Shown one piece after another: positions 23,302 through 36,450 of a stretch of 64,000 bases of DNA (position 1 is its first letter; each line of letters begins with the position of its first letter). The translations under genes and the position numbers were made by a program. Origin of the DNA: Rhynchonema sp. JSB1_4 (taxonomy: Eukaryota; Nematoda; Chromadorea; Monhysterida; Xyalidae); contig JASAMV010004469.1 of assembly GCA_030248065.1 (NCBI GenBank), forward strand, positions 24,089 through 88,088, read 5' to 3'. The notes under the pieces were generated by a model, which saw only the letters and a program-made list of their open reading frames with translations, was not told the origin of the DNA and did not search any database.

Positions 23302-26020
23302 CACCACTGATGATGTTTCATGCATCGTGTCGGACTTTGTGACAGGGTTTCGTCTTTGAGAACATTCGGGCCGGTATCAAATTTGATTATCAAGACGGAT
23401 AGGATCTGGTCTGTTTTAGTCACGTGTGCAATGAACCTAAGCCTCAAGATAGGTATGACACGGCTGGCTACACGAGCTCCAACAATTTCTCGCTGGCAGA
23501 AGCGGAAATTAAATCTCAAAGTCCCATAGGCAACAACAACCAAGGTATTGGTCGCACAATGACTGTATTAAGAATCTGTCCAAAAATTTTCCAGCAGCAC
23601 GTCCCGCTGCAGACCGCAAGCGTTCCATTTATATTCTTTCTGGCGATATCACGCTCATTGAGTTCGAGCAACTTGACTGTGACAGCGCCAGAAATGATTA
23701 GGAATATATATAAGTAGAACGCTTGTGATCTGCAGCGAGACGTACATTCAGGAAAATTTTGGATGGATTCTCATAGTCGTCGTGCGACCAACATCAATCG
23801 GTATATGATAACCAGATTGGATACCGGGCCTTTTAGTTGGGTGCGTGAGACAGAGCCAGTTCTGGAAAACAACAGAGAGCTTAGGTACGTATTTCGTTTC
23901 TGACCGTAATAGTGTCACACGTTGTGTTTTCTGAATTAAAATTATTGCGTAATGATGGACATTATCGGGGCGCAACGACACCCACAAAGTTTGCTATCGC
24001 GGCTTGAGATCAATTGAGATTTTAGTGACATGAAAATGCCAAATGTTTCTTCTACTTTCTGTGTTTAGGTAAAAAATATTGCATTGTTTGTGGAAAACCG
24101 TGTTTTGAAACTGTGCAAAGTATTGTATTGCTGATGTTTCATTGATTGAACCGCATGTGTTGTTTCTGCAACAAAAACAGCCCTACAAATGCCAGTACAG
24201 GTGCTTCTTTTCCGTTTTATTACGTTTGCATTTTCAAATTTTTTTTATTTCACAAAGTTTATGTATGAATTCGTGAAAACAATTGTGTCAACAATTGAAA
24301 TGACTATGATTTTTTGTTTATTTCTGACTTTAGGTACTCTCTATGACTCAGTCGAAGTTATAATTCTTTACACCTCGGAAAAGCTGCCAGCACTTCTAGT
24401 CCAAAAACGTTCTCTCTGTTTTTGCGCGTTTGTGATAATCAATGCCATGTCGAAATTATAAATTCGAAGCACACGATTTTTCTTTTCTGAAACTTATTTT
24501 AGACACTGGGGTTTTGGACGTTCAAAATTTTACAAGCTTCTGACAATGTGTTCCGTGTTTGTATAGCATTTTCTATCTTTTCGATGAATAATTTTTTCGT
24601 ATTTTCACTTGAGAGTTTATGTTACGAATATTTCCGGTTTCTTTTTCAAATTTCTTTATCTGTTTCACACTTATTTTTGAGTATTTTAGTAATACGCCGT
24701 AGTTTCTGATGATGTTTGTTCCTTGATGCAATCTATTTTTGCCAAATAATATTTTTGCCCTGTATTTTAATAAATAATTTTAATGACTGGATTTGATCAG
24801 ACATTCTTTTTTCATCGAAGACTCTGGTATAAAGTAATATAAATATAATGAGCTCAAATATCAGAGCAAAAATGAGGGATACATGATCGCGCAGTAATCA
24901 TAGTCAACACGTAAGATCGATTATTTTTCATAATAAATGCACTGACATTTGTAATTATTGAAAAAATTACCTTAAAGTTTGCTAACTAAAACAATAAAAC
25001 TCTAAAAAGCACCGGTAGGCACATAAACCCGGCCAGCAATTCATTCTGAATACAAACACTCTGGCGAAAACTACATCAGGGTTGGGCAAAAGAAACAAAA
25101 AATTTTAAAAAAACGCGGTTTTAAAAAATAATTTTTTAAGAATTTTTTTTTTAAATTTGGCCGGGGAACAATATTGTCTAAAACGTTCAAAAATGGCCTT
25201 TTTCGAGCTAAAAAAATTTGTAATTTTTTTCTCAGGGTGCGTGATGGTTTCTTCACAAAAGTGCATGCGGCGCTTGTTTTTCACATCTTGGCGCCTCTGA
25301 AAGCGTTTATCATGTGCCTTGATGTAAAACATAAGGTACATGTATTTCTTTCGTCAGTAGATCACGGATGACGAGCTTCATCAGAGCAATCAAAGTTGTC
25401 TAGACAACCAATATTCAGGACAAAGAGCAAAATATCTGGTTTTTGTATAGGCAACCTACGTTATCACGTAAATATACCTCATTTGGTCATCTCTGATGCA
25501 CACATGCAGCAACCTTATGCGACAGAACAACGGTCAGTGGCCCACGTGGGCTTCGGGCCCTATCGGCTTACTGGAAGTGCACAAATATAACACAGGAAAA
25601 CTTGCCAATAAGTCACATTCAGCAAGTATAATTGCTATTGTGTATTTTATTAGCCATTTTCTACATTTATCTTTTATTTTTGCAAAAAAATTGAATCATT
25701 TTTTGCCATCTTCGAAAATTTAAAAAAAAAATTTATTTAAAAAAATATTTTTTTTTTTAAATTTTCATTTCAAAAAAATACTTTTTTCCAACCCTGAACT
25801 ACCTTGTTCAAGAGGTGCTGTGCGAGTGGAGTTCTTTTTTAATGTCAAAAGAAACAGGTTTTGCGATTGTCCCGTGTTGCTTGAAACTGGCTGACTTCCG
25901 TCTCAAGTTATGTGACATGTGAAGCATCAGCACACGGTCACAATGCTCAACTCATGGCACGACGTATCCATAAAGCAAACTGTCAGTCTTACAAAAACCC
26001 TCCTAAAATTAAGCAATTTC
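23302..26020. other. Interval between SCAI and the GPCR gene
   Basis: The two genes converge here. I see no third gene. An AATAAA at 24769-24774 is a possible but distant poly(A) signal for SCAI. The right part is occupied by the 720 bp hAT-like element at 25077. A frame at 24189-24461 is open but matches nothing I know. Confidence 0.6.
25077..25796. mobile_element. hAT-like element with CAGGGTTGG termini and A/T tracts
   Basis: 720 bp from CAGGGTTGGG to CCAACCCTG. Flanking octamers AACTACAT (25069-25076) and AACTACCT (25797-25804) match at 7 of 8 positions, as expected for an aged hAT duplication. Each end has long runs of A and T; the centre is ordinary sequence with no transposase frame. 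Confidence 0.82.
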
Positions 26021-29000
26021 TCAGCAATATATCCTCTCCGTAAAGTCATCGTCCGAGTCGCCTCCATTTGACGTCGTGAAAGTCATCGGGGTAACATCAG
26101 TCAGCGGGCTGAATGGTCCCAGCTGAACCATATTCTGCAATTGATTGCCGTTCCGACATCTGCTGTGACCGGAAATCACGTCGGGCGGCGCTGATTGGCC
26201 AGGGGATGGGGCTAATGAACCAATCAGCGCCTCGCCATCTGCCTGATAGTGATGGTGATTGGCTGAAGCGGCAGTCAGGGGTGTGAGTTGGTATTCGTGA
26301 TCCAACGCGTCAGAATTGTAGATGTTCACATCACCGGCACTGCTGCTGTTATTTTGGGTGAGATGATGATGATTCAGTGACGCTGCTGCATGATGGTTGC
26401 TGCTGTTGTGCTGATGTTTCATTCGACGTCGTTCGCCCCAGTTCCGACACGAGGCACAAACGTACCAGCGCAATGTTCGCCGAAAAGACGCACCGAACGC
26501 GTAATAGATGATGAAATTGGCGCTGCTGTTACAGATGACGAGAAAGTTCGACAGATCCACGAGATAGTTGAGTATTTTCATGAAGCTAGCGTCGTTCTCG
26601 AATATGGTTTCGAGAAAATTGATGAGCATTGCGAGTGAATTGCAGAATATGAACAGGAACACCACCAGGATGAGAGTGATTGAATCGTCCGGCTGTTCGC
26701 TGACCGCCGATGTTTCACCTGCATGTGTGAGTGGGACATTATGGGGCTGGGCGTTTTTGGGCGTTCGCACTGACGATGACCTGGTGCACCAGTGGTCATT
26801 TTTGGCTAATTATCTTTTATGTCGAATATTTATACCTGTGACAATTATTCTATTTGCAATCGTGACAAGACTTTTGACCAAAACGTGTGTGAAAAATACA
26901 CTAAGCTCGTTGTGTTCCTATTCAGTCAGTGGTTTTTGACAAGCAACAGATCCTTTACAGATCAGGGCAGCGCGTTTGAAAAGTTTCTACCAAAAGAATT
27001 GTCAGAGTATACATACATATATACATACATACATGCTGTACCTGTCATCGCGCGTAGTCGGGCGGCGCGGCGCTTTCTGGCCACACTTTGACCGACAATT
27101 ATTGAGTTGAGCACAATTAGCAGGACTAATGGGCCACCTGGAAAGAGGAGGCATACTTGTTAAATATGGGAGCGTGATGGGATGTAGAAGTGGCATGATA
27201 TTGCAAGGTTGGCAGGGCCCACTGGCACTGCAGTTTCTGGCACTAATGTTGGAGCGGGGGTTTAGTGTCTGACTTTAGCTTTAGATTACAGATCACGGTG
27301 AAGTGGCTATCGGCCCAATTGTCCACTAGTGACATGACAGAAACACAGGGTGAGATGTTACGCGGAAGGCCGGGCAATCGAGCAAAGCACATTTGAGTAA
27401 GACCACTTTGAGCAAGTGAAAAAGAGCAGAGCCCTTATTTTGTTCCAAAGGCTTAGGTTTAGGCTGATTTTAGTATCAGGCTTAGGGCCTATTCGTTTTC
27501 AGGTTCTGCTCTTTTGACCCTGCTCTTTTTCACTTGCTCAAAGTGGTCTTGCTCAAATGTGCTTGCTGAATTACCCGTCCGCCGTTACGCGAGGGGTACA
27601 TTGCTGTACAAAATGGAAATCCAAAGCCAAACCCGTGTATGATGCTATATGGCAAGCACCAAGTCTCAAATCCAATGTCTTTCTGCCATGTTACATAGAG
27701 CTTTGCTGTCGTCCTCGGTTGTTTTACCACATTTACCCAGATGAAGAACCTCATAATCATACTTTGTATCAGAATGTCAAAATGCTCCCTAAGGTGTCCC
27801 TACTAACAATGCTGAAGACACGCCGTTTTCCGCTTTTAAAGCCCCCGGGGCTGTGTTTGGACTTTTTCATTTTGGTCGGAGGGCCCATTTTTTCACAAAT
27901 TTCCGCATATAGCCCCCGGGCTTTAAGCGGAAACTCCGGTACGTATTTGTGATATAAAAGAAATCGGAGTGACACTGACCGGCCATGAAAGTGGTGTACA
28001 TGATGTTGTAATAGATGTAGACGTAGGTGTCGTGCACGCGGAAATGCGTCGGGCACACGGCCAGGGACCATTTCTTGAAGCCTTCGTGGTAACAGGGAAG
28101 CACCTGACAAAGACTGCTCTCGTTAAGGCCGGACTTAGGTTGAACACGGAAACCGGAACACGGAAATAATTTACATACAATCCTGCTTCCCGGATTTCTG
28201 TGTGACACGAAATATTTCCGGTTTCCGTGTTCCTTGCTTTTTTATTTTTACGGAACACGGAAATATTTCCGTGTCAATAGTTGGTGTTTGCGTCAACACG
28301 CGGGCTTTTGACGTCAGCACGCTAGCTTTTGTTATCATCACTGCAAAAGCACCGTTTGCGTGCATGATTCATTTCCGTGTTCCGTGGCACGGAAATATTT
28401 CCGTGTTCCGTGATTCTGCAAAATATTCACGGAACACGGAACGCGGAAATATTTCTGTGTTCTGGTTTCCGTGGTCAACCTAAGCCCGCCCTCTAAGTGG
28501 ATACCAGGCGAACTTGTGTATACTAGGTACTGTTCCAGGTTAGGTCACCACACGAAGTAGCCATGGTGACCACCACCAGGTTCATCTGACCCACGGACAT
28601 ATACCTACTGTATGCTTTTGGGCATGTGTGAAGGAAAGTCAACCTTACCCAAAGTCCGCACATATGCGCATCGGTTAATAATTGGGCAAAGAACGCCAAA
28701 GTCTACGAAAAAACTGCGGTGTCAAAAAAGCAACAAATAAAACAGATGCCAAAAAATCGCAAAATATGAAAACAAACAAACAAAGAACAACCTCAATCTC
28801 CCAAATGTGCGGCACGTTGTAGAACACCGAGAACAATAGCACCACACCAATCATGTAGGTGGCCGTGCGCACCGTACAAAATCGTCGTCGACATTTGTCG
28901 GGCAGAATTAGATTGACGAAACAGTCAATGGCCGCAACGACCGTAAAGTAGACGCTACAGGTCTGCGCCGTCAAACCGAGCGGGTAACCATAGGGAGCCA

Positions 29001-29370
29001 GATAGCCGTAGAAAACGTCGATTTTTATCGATTTTCGTCGGAGCGAATCGACCGAAAACAGATACAGTCCGCTGAGAATCACCAAAATGTCGGAGACAGC
29101 GAGCGAGCACAGATAGAGGTTGGTGGATGATTGCATTTGTTTGCGACTGTAGACGAACGCGGACAGAAAGTTGCCGATGAGACCGAAAAATCCGACTGCG
29201 GGCATACTTAGTGCGACCACCAACGTGTTGTAGAGCAGGTACTCTGGTGTGTGGATGCCGGGCGGGGAGCACCATGCACACATCCAGATTTCGGTGTCAC
29301 TGCTGTTGCCTGATGTTTCGAGGTTGGATGCATTCGTGTCGATGCTTGAAGATTCGCTGTCGGAGTCCAT
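26021..29370 (-). CDS. FMRFamide-type neuropeptide receptor (class A GPCR)
   Basis: Four minus-strand exons: 29370-28792, 28103-27980, 27137-27042 and 26718-26021, with phases 0, 1, 1, giving 498 aa. It should be a plasma-membrane receptor for FMRFamide-like peptides signalling through G proteins (family knowledge; ligand unknown). The N-terminus has sequons at N13 and N22. TM1 (about 48-73) has GLIGNF, TM2 LYLCSLAVSD, and TM3 starts near 130. Exon 3 completes TM5 and the basic loop ARKRRAARLRAM. The last exon holds TM6 (LILVVFLFIFCNSLAMLIN), TM7 (SNFLVICNSSANFIIYY, the NSSxNFxIY form typical of this subfamily) and a long His/Ser-rich tail. Oddity: the DRY motif reads D149-C150-F151, so the usual Arg is absent. 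Intron 1 and intron 2 host MITEs. Confidence 0.88.
26766..26790. repeat. GACGATGACCTGGTGCACC motif, copy 3
   Basis: CACTGACGATGACCTGGTGC, as at 4584 and inverted at 19153. In intron 3 of the GPCR gene, 48 bp upstream of exon 4. Confidence 0.5.
27371..27577. mobile_element. MITE family 6, copy 2
   Basis: Left CGGGCAATCGAGCAAAGCAC, then GACCACTTTGAGCAAGTG. Right CACTTGCTCAAAGTGGTC, ending GCTGAATTACCCG. The arms are longer and cleaner than in the 11069 copy, and a TTAGGTTTAGGC core is present. In GPCR intron 2. Confidence 0.75.
27825..27932. repeat. Short inverted repeat in GPCR intron 2
   Basis: TTTCCGCTTTTAAAGCCCCC faces its complement GCCCCCGGGCTTTAAGCGGA about 70 bp away. Likely a very small MITE. 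It ends 48 bp from the exon 2 donor. Confidence 0.55.
28127..28493. mobile_element. Harbinger-like MITE built of ACACGGAAA units, copy 1
   Basis: The ends are inverted: CCGGACTTAGGTTGAACACG and GTGGTCAACCTAAGCCCGCC, with TAA on each flank. The inside is arrays of CACGGAAATATTTCCGTG. It begins 22 bp from the GPCR exon 2 acceptor and fills much of intron 1. A partial copy is at 32769. Confidence 0.7.
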
Positions 29371-29500
29371 GATTTTGTGATTTTTGAATTTTTGAGAATA
29401 CTTGTTTTTAGAGCTGTTTTTTTATTGTTCGTTATGGCGAACGACAAATTTCTGCTATCGTGACATTATCTGAAACGTGATCGAATGGGGGGTGTATATG

Positions 29501-29831
29501 TATAGTCCGTCCATCAGCTCATGTCACTTTGTGATGCCGCTGGCCGACTTGTTCCCTTCCTCCACGTTCTAATGAAAGAGAAATTGAGTTTCTGAAAAAA
29601 ATTTTTTGCTCCTAAATTGTGGCTTCTATGAAATCGACGTGTTTTATCGATTTTAATTTAATTTAATTCTAATTTTTATCGAATTCAATCTTTTTCGACA
29701 TGTTTTATTATTTTTTTAGTTTTTTGTTGCAATATCGGTCACACTCAATTTCTATTTCATTAGAACGTGGAGGAAGAGAACAAACCAGCCAGCAGTAACA
29801 CAAAATGCCATGAGCTGGTGGACGGACTATA
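29501..29831. mobile_element. MITE family 7 (TATAGTCC), copy 1
   Basis: TATAGTCCGTCCATCAGCTC at the left is mirrored by GAGCTGGTGGACGGACTATA at the right. Inside, TTCCTCCACGTTCTAATGAA is mirrored by TTCATTAGAACGTGGAGGAA. TA flanks suggest a mariner-like site. It lies just upstream of the GPCR gene. Confidence 0.8.
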
Positions 29832-31766
29832 TGTATATTCCGAAGATGGTTAAAGCACGGGTATCTAGTTTGCTTCGAGCTTAATCTGATACAATACTGC
29901 CTGGTAATCGCCAAAACAGAATATTCATTACAATTATTATATGGCTCTGCCAAAGCTTATTCATGGCAGGATCCAGAAACCAGATCCAAAACAGTATCAA
30001 TGCGACTACCTTCAGTTTCAACGGGCGTGTACCTGCTACAGTATGCACATAACGAACAATTTCGGGTTAAATTTAATGCGCAAGACAAACCTCTGGTCGT
30101 CACTGCAGGGACCATAATCCTGCTTGTATGGAAATTGTCATAAACGCCAGTTTTACAGATGCATGACCGTTCTGGTCCAAGGGACCCGAGTATACATGAC
30201 AAAAACATCCCTGTCACCGGTATTGGTTCGGTTCCCACACATTGACTCGGACCAGTGCATTTAAAAGCATCGACATGAAAATCTATTAACACGCGATACC
30301 TAGACTGATAGATGTTTTTCACAACCGATATAAAATGTATCTGAAGTATAACCAAAGAGAAAAGGCTTGTGAAAAACCGAAATGTTCTTTTTTGAACTGG
30401 AAATATGCGGGCGCTAATTTTTGGTGCTGTACACTCAGAGAGAAACAATAATGATCCCGCAATAAAACCATGGTCATAACTGTTTTTGAGCCACAGTCCT
30501 TACAGCTTGGCGTATAGGCAATCCATCGGCTCATGGTACTCTTTATACACACAGCGCATGCAGTAGCACACGACATTTCTAAACACTTTGAGCGAGTGCC
30601 ATATTTAATGGTCGCTTTTTAATTTATTCGGTTTTCATTTGCTGCTTGACATAACACTTTTCTGCCTTGTTGCAAAATTTGGGAATGTTTTGACACAGAA
30701 CTGCAGAGAATACTGTAGATGCATTCATTGATGGCAGTATTGTAGCATGCAGCCTGACGTGTTGAGTGTCATGAGCTGCCGGATTGCCTGTACACGATGG
30801 GCTCATACTGCTGGTGCTTTGGAACAAAGAACAAAATGAAAAGTGTGTATGCATATTTCTTTCTTTTGGCACTAATTTGAAGACCTTAGACTACATAGGA
30901 AAGGAAATGTTCATAACTTGAGTAGTTTTCGCCGCAGGCGCAGTTGCAAAAAAAAGTTGCAATTTGCGATTATTGCTCAAGCTCATTATTTCGATAGCGG
31001 TGCCGGCTCTCAAGTTATAAATGATAACGGTCTTTTTTCGGCTGCACCTGCAAAACGTCACTGGTCTTGACAAATGACTCAGGCACGTGGACTCCAATTT
31101 TGTGAAGGGGCACATGACAAGCGGTTACTGATAGCACAGACATAAAGTGTCTACAAGGTACCACGTGAATGAAATGACTTATGCCCATGATTTGGGTAAC
31201 GGAATTATTATTATTCCGTGTTTAGTCTGAAGGATTATGTAGTCAAAGGAAACCCTTCGGGCAAACGATCTTAGCATACCTACCGGAACACTGCTTGTCT
31301 GTGCGCTGATAAAAATCAGCAACAGTTTCCGATTTCGATGAGAAAAAGCGTGTAACCCAGCTCAGGTGACAAGGACGTTTCTGACATTTTTGACGTGCAA
31401 CACACCGTTTTTGCTTCCGGTGAATTGCTCGGAAATGTTGCAAAAAAGCAAGAAAACTTTGACGAATTCCAAATTTTACACCTATAACACTGATTAGACA
31501 AATAACAACAGCGGCTTGCGCCATGCCTGTGTGAAGACCAAAGCGACGAAAAAACAATGAGCAAGTTGAGGTTTTTCAAAGCCTTCAAATTTCGAACGTG
31601 TGAACAGTTGAAAAACTTTGAGAAAAATTGTGAAAAATTGTTTTTTGACAACACTCAATAAGGTGTGAAGTTTGTACGGCGTTGTGGTATATATGTATAT
31701 TACACTGGAGCACCGCCCCACTTGCAGTGTGCACTTTTTCAAAATGATTTTTCGTATTGTTTAGAC

Positions 31767-32147
31767 CACTGGCGGATCCAGCTTTCGGCCAAGGGGGGGG
31801 GCGGCAAATCCCAAAAGTCATTTTTATCTAGTGCATGTTTGATTTTTCAAAAATCGTTTTTTATCCAGTGCTTGTTTTGGCGAGTTTAAGCAATGTACGT
31901 ACATGAGCATGCGCGCCTAGCGCGCGAAATTTTGGTACTTTTTAATCCTGCGACAGCCAAATTTCAATGATAGGGGTGTATCTGGCGCGCTGCGCGATTT
32001 TTGGGCTTTTGAAGTGTATTAGATTGAAAATCCTGCGATTTTGGGGGTCTTTTTTCTTTCTTTTCTCCGAAATTTTGGCCCCCTTCCGGGGCAACTTTGA
32101 CCAAAGGGGTGGGGCTAAAGGCTCCTGTGCCCCCTGGATCCGCTAGT
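31767..32147. mobile_element. hAT-like MITE (GGCGGATCCAG), copy 3
   Basis: CACTGGCGGATCCAGC at the left and CCTGGATCCGCTAGTG at the right, about 381 bp. The inside is related to 15707-16065 in inverted order (TTTTTATCCAGTGCTTG, GCGCGCGAAATTTTG). Flanks GTTTAGAC and GTTCCAGA are only roughly alike. Confidence 0.72.
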
Positions 32148-32768
32148 GGTTCCAGACCATCTTATTGTAAAGTAAATTTTTCAAAGTTGGAATTCAAGCC
32201 CGGCGGTAGAGTTTGAATGATAGGGGCGTCACAAACGATTTGTTTAAACATCAATTTCCGAAAAGAAAGACGCTTCAATCGTGTTGAATTGAATACCACA
32301 CTGTGCACTGTGTCTGTCCAACTGCAATGATGCGAACGAATACCTATGTATATTTATATTCAACTTTTTTCCGAAAAGTACCAGTGATTGGTCGTCTTTG
32401 ACAGAATGACTAACTACTGCATTGATTTTAGCTAATGGTAAAATCCTCCATAAACAGCCCGAAAAACAAGTTTGAATAATGGTTTCAATGCTAGCAAAAT
32501 CTTGAAATACATTGTAACACGTATGCGAAAAACAGGCCAGGTGCGTGACAAAAACACAGAACCAATTTATTGTGCAATTCACCGGTCGAGACTGACTTCG
32601 TTGATGTACGATGCGGTATTTATAGCTAACGTGAGCGTGCGGTTTTAAAATTCTGCTGCTTGTTGAATTTACGCACGAAAATTACGAGCCACTCTACTGT
32701 AGTTCGTGTCCAAAAATTTCTCATCTGAACATCCTTGTGGGATGGGACACAGGCCTCCAAGTTACAGT

Positions 32769-32890
32769 GAGGGCGGACTTAGGTTGAACACGGAAACCGG
32801 AACACGGAAATATTTCCGTGTTTTGTGTTCCGTGAAAAATTTTCAAAATCACGAAACACGGAAATATTTGCGTGACACGGCAAGGACTAA
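32769..32890. mobile_element. Harbinger-like ACACGGAAA element, partial copy
   Basis: GGGCGGACTTAGGTTGAACA opens it, identical in kind to the 28127 copy, followed by ACACGGAAATATTTCCGTG. The right terminus is missing. Confidence 0.6.
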
Positions 32891-34668
32891 AATAATTTTG
32901 TATGGGAATTATTACCAGACCTACCAGTTCGCCCTGAACCATGGTGTAAAGCTCGAGTATGACGCAAGCTTAGAATGGCAAGTGGCAATGCGGCGGTGTC
33001 TCTATTTCTTGCCGGAGTTTTGAACTTTGTTTTCGACCCCCTGGAGGGTGTGCGCTATACGTGAGGTCTGCTTTTAGTCGAAAATAAGCGGATGTTCCAT
33101 TTTGAAAAACCCCATATTCATACCCCTATCTTCATTTCCGATCGAAGTTTGACAGGTTGCTTTATCATCAACGGGGGTGTTCTGAATTTTTTGGGTGGTA
33201 TAAGTATACACTGTGCATTTTGAATGAAAAAACAAAACTGCAGCGAAACCTATGCTTATTTATGCCGTCTTTTCACGACCATATATTTTCCTGATGAAAC
33301 ATCAGCCAGATAGATGGCCGTATGCACGTGAGGTAGATTTATATTTGTTATTTTTTTCGGTGGAAAATGTGGCTGGTGTTATCACACAACGCAAGCAATC
33401 TGGTGGATTACACACTAACGATTATCTCTGTGCATAAGCGGGGGCAAATAGGGCATAATGGGTGCAGGTATGGCAGGTTTGGGCGGTGGCAACCCCCAGT
33501 TCCGCTTCCGTGGATCGATTTCAAAACAGTAATTAGTTTATCAACTCGATGTGTCTTGGGACAAATTCGAGCCCGTGCGTTAACCGAGCCAGAACTCAGA
33601 ATTTTTGGGAAGATCGCTCGGTTGACGAAGCGATGCTAAACGTGCGAGGGAGTGTGTTATTTTGATACAAATTCAAACGCGCTAAAGTAAAGTGATATAC
33701 ATACGTATTTTACCAGCTACAAATAAATAATGGAAACTATACAATCAAGTTTCACCCATGAAGAGAGCAACTCCGACGGTGATGTATAGCTTGCTGTTAC
33801 ATCTGAAGCAGAAATGTACCCACACGAACTTTCGTTTCATTTTTTAGAGGCTCTGAATGATATGGTACAAGGAATTGAATTTTCAAGCTTCAGAAAGAAT
33901 AAAAGTTTTCGGATGCCAATAAAGTCAGAGCCAGGGTATAGTCTGTTTGGGCTGAGTAAGGCAGTGCACACAATTATCATTTTTGGGCGCGCCAGTGAAA
34001 AAAGAATATACCCATCAGCTCCCAAACTGCGTACTACAAACGTTATTGGATGAAAGTTTGATGTTTGGAATCTTAAAATTCGGTAACACTTGCTACACAG
34101 TGCAGTCCCCTGGTCTATATTTTACAGCCAGCTGTTTTTTTATAATCGTCAACGCATATTGGGACGGGCATAAAAATTCGAACTTCTCTCTCTTTTATTC
34201 GTTCGCCCGCCGCGAGCCACACTCCATTGGTGCGTGTTCTCAATGAAGTCATTTCGAAAGTGTGCGTTCTTTATTTTTGCTTTTTTCCTTCTCTTCCGTT
34301 TCGCACTAAATTACAGAGCTCAGAGAGTCGCCATTTTACTCTCAAAAGGTGGCCGATTAGTGCATATGGATATTTCTCGAATATGCTATTATCCTGCCCT
34401 GATCTCGCAAGGCAACATCACACATCATACACACATCGCGTGAACAGGCCTTTGCGGTTCAGGCTCAGACGATAAGGATCGTGTAGATAGAAAAACGGGA
34501 ACGCGGACAAGTTTGCCGGGTGTTCGAGAGCGACTGATGGATGAGTAGTTTGGTCGGGAAATGTTGCAAAAAAGTTGCTAAATGGCCGAGCCGGCCAAGT
34601 GCAGTTCCATCATTCAACACGCGCCGCCGCACGCGCGGGAGTACGCACCAAACCTGGACTTGACTGTT

Positions 34669-35320
34669 ATAGTCCAACCACGAGCTCATGAGACGGCTTA
34701 CATATTTTGAAGTTGACTTGTACGGATCCAATAATGTTCCGGTTCCACGTATTTCAGGAATGAAAGAAAGAGAAACGCATGTATTTTTTTAAACACGCTC
34801 TCCACCTCGGAGCGTAAATTCCCTTTTGACTCCCAAAACATTTGTGTGTTGAACGACGTTGCTGTTCGCGTAAACACGCAACAAATTGAGGTCAGCCAGC
34901 TGGAACTTGTCATCATCTCCCTCGGTCAATCTCTTTCTTTTGATTGCGAAAACACGTGTAATTGGCGCATTTTTGAATTTGGCCAAGCAAGCTTTAAAAT
35001 TAATCGCCTCATGAGCTCGTGGGTTGCTGCTGGCCGACTTGTTCCCTTCCTCCACGTTCTAATGAAAGAGAAATTGAGTTTCCGAAAAAACATTTTTGCT
35101 CCTAAATTGCTGTTTTTATGAAATCGACGTGTTTTATCGATTTTAATTTAATTTAATGTTAAATTTGATCGAATTCAATCGTTTTCGACACATTTTATCA
35201 TTTTTTTAGTTTTTTTTGCAAAATCGCTCACACTCAATTTCTCTTTCATTAGAACGTGGAGGAAGGGATCAAACCAGCCAGCAGCAACACAAAGTGCCAT
35301 GAGCTGGTGGACGGACTATA
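34669..35320. mobile_element. MITE family 7, composite copy
   Basis: Starts TATAGTCCAACCACGAGCTC and ends GAGCTGGTGGACGGACTATA. The left 350 bp matches the 52563 copy in inverted orientation; the right 290 bp matches the 29501 copy. Two subfamilies are joined or one is inserted in the other, at about 35020. Confidence 0.75.
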
Positions 35321-36355
35321 CATACATACCCATTTAGTACATTTTACGGTAGGTTCACAGTTTGCTGAAGTTTTGGAACACCGATGTGCATTCATTTGAC
35401 GCGTAGTGTGACCTTGTATGGAGGAGGCGTTCTCTGGTATGATTCATGAGGGCCCATCTACAGGATCTCTTGGGTTCCCTGGCACCCATCTTGGCACCGG
35501 AACTAATAATTTGGTAGAAAGTTCGCAGTTTTTGGTGGATTGGTCCACATAATACGCTGAACAATGGTACAGAAAACAGCTGTTTTTTGGTATTCAGTGA
35601 CACCGGGAACAGCGATAAAATGTCACTATTTGTCGCACTGCGTGTTGCTCGCACAAGGTAAACTAAAAAGGAACATATATGTACATACATACATATATGT
35701 AGAAAGGTGAGAAGGTTGACGTAATTTTTTGAATAGATGGTGGATGTACAGTATATCTGGTCTGATGTCCAGGTAAACATACATTACCTAATACCTACAT
35801 AGTGAAATTCATAAAAACGAAGCGCACAAAAAGAAGTAACAAGTGAACTGCTTGGCCTTGATGATACAAGTGGAGTTTATGATTGCATTGCTGGACGGAT
35901 TAACGGATATCCATATCTTACATACCTATCTTGTTATTCGCATTATCACCAGTTTGACAAGAATGTATAGGTATGGAGCTATACCTATGATCGGTTTGAC
36001 TCGATCAAGGATGCCGCTGAACATGAAACATGAAGGGGAGTGTGCTGTTGTTGTTTTAGTGCAATTGCGCACAAAAAATAAGAAAAAAGCGGAATGTCCC
36101 ACGAAATGATAATGAGATGATGAGCTATAGTACGCAGAAGGAAAAGTCATGATTTGAAGCATGTCATCCCATCCCAAAAAAACACAACACCAGACCAACA
36201 AAACAAAACTAGCGCGCACTTTTTCTCTGTGATGTCATCAAACCAGCCAAACTCATAGTCACAAGCTACGGTACATTGTAACCAGTGCCCGAATGCGACA
36301 CAACAGTTGACGTAGGCAGGCAGGAGAGGAGTGATTGGCACAATGTGGTATAGCA

Positions 36356-36450
36356 TAAATGGCGGATCCAGCTTTTGACCAATGGGGGAGGGGGGGGCAA
36401 ATCCAGAAAGTCATTTTTATCTCTGATTTTTCAAAAATCGCTTCTATGCA
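36356..36450. mobile_element. hAT-like MITE fragment
   Basis: AATGGCGGATCCAGCTTTTG followed by a G-run and CAAATCCAGAAAGTCATTTT, as at the left end of the 31767 copy. The remainder is lost. Confidence 0.6.

Noticed and set aside
24189..24461. 90-codon hydrophobic frame after SCAI
   Set aside because: AT-rich sequence, no similarity that I recognise; possibly 3' UTR.
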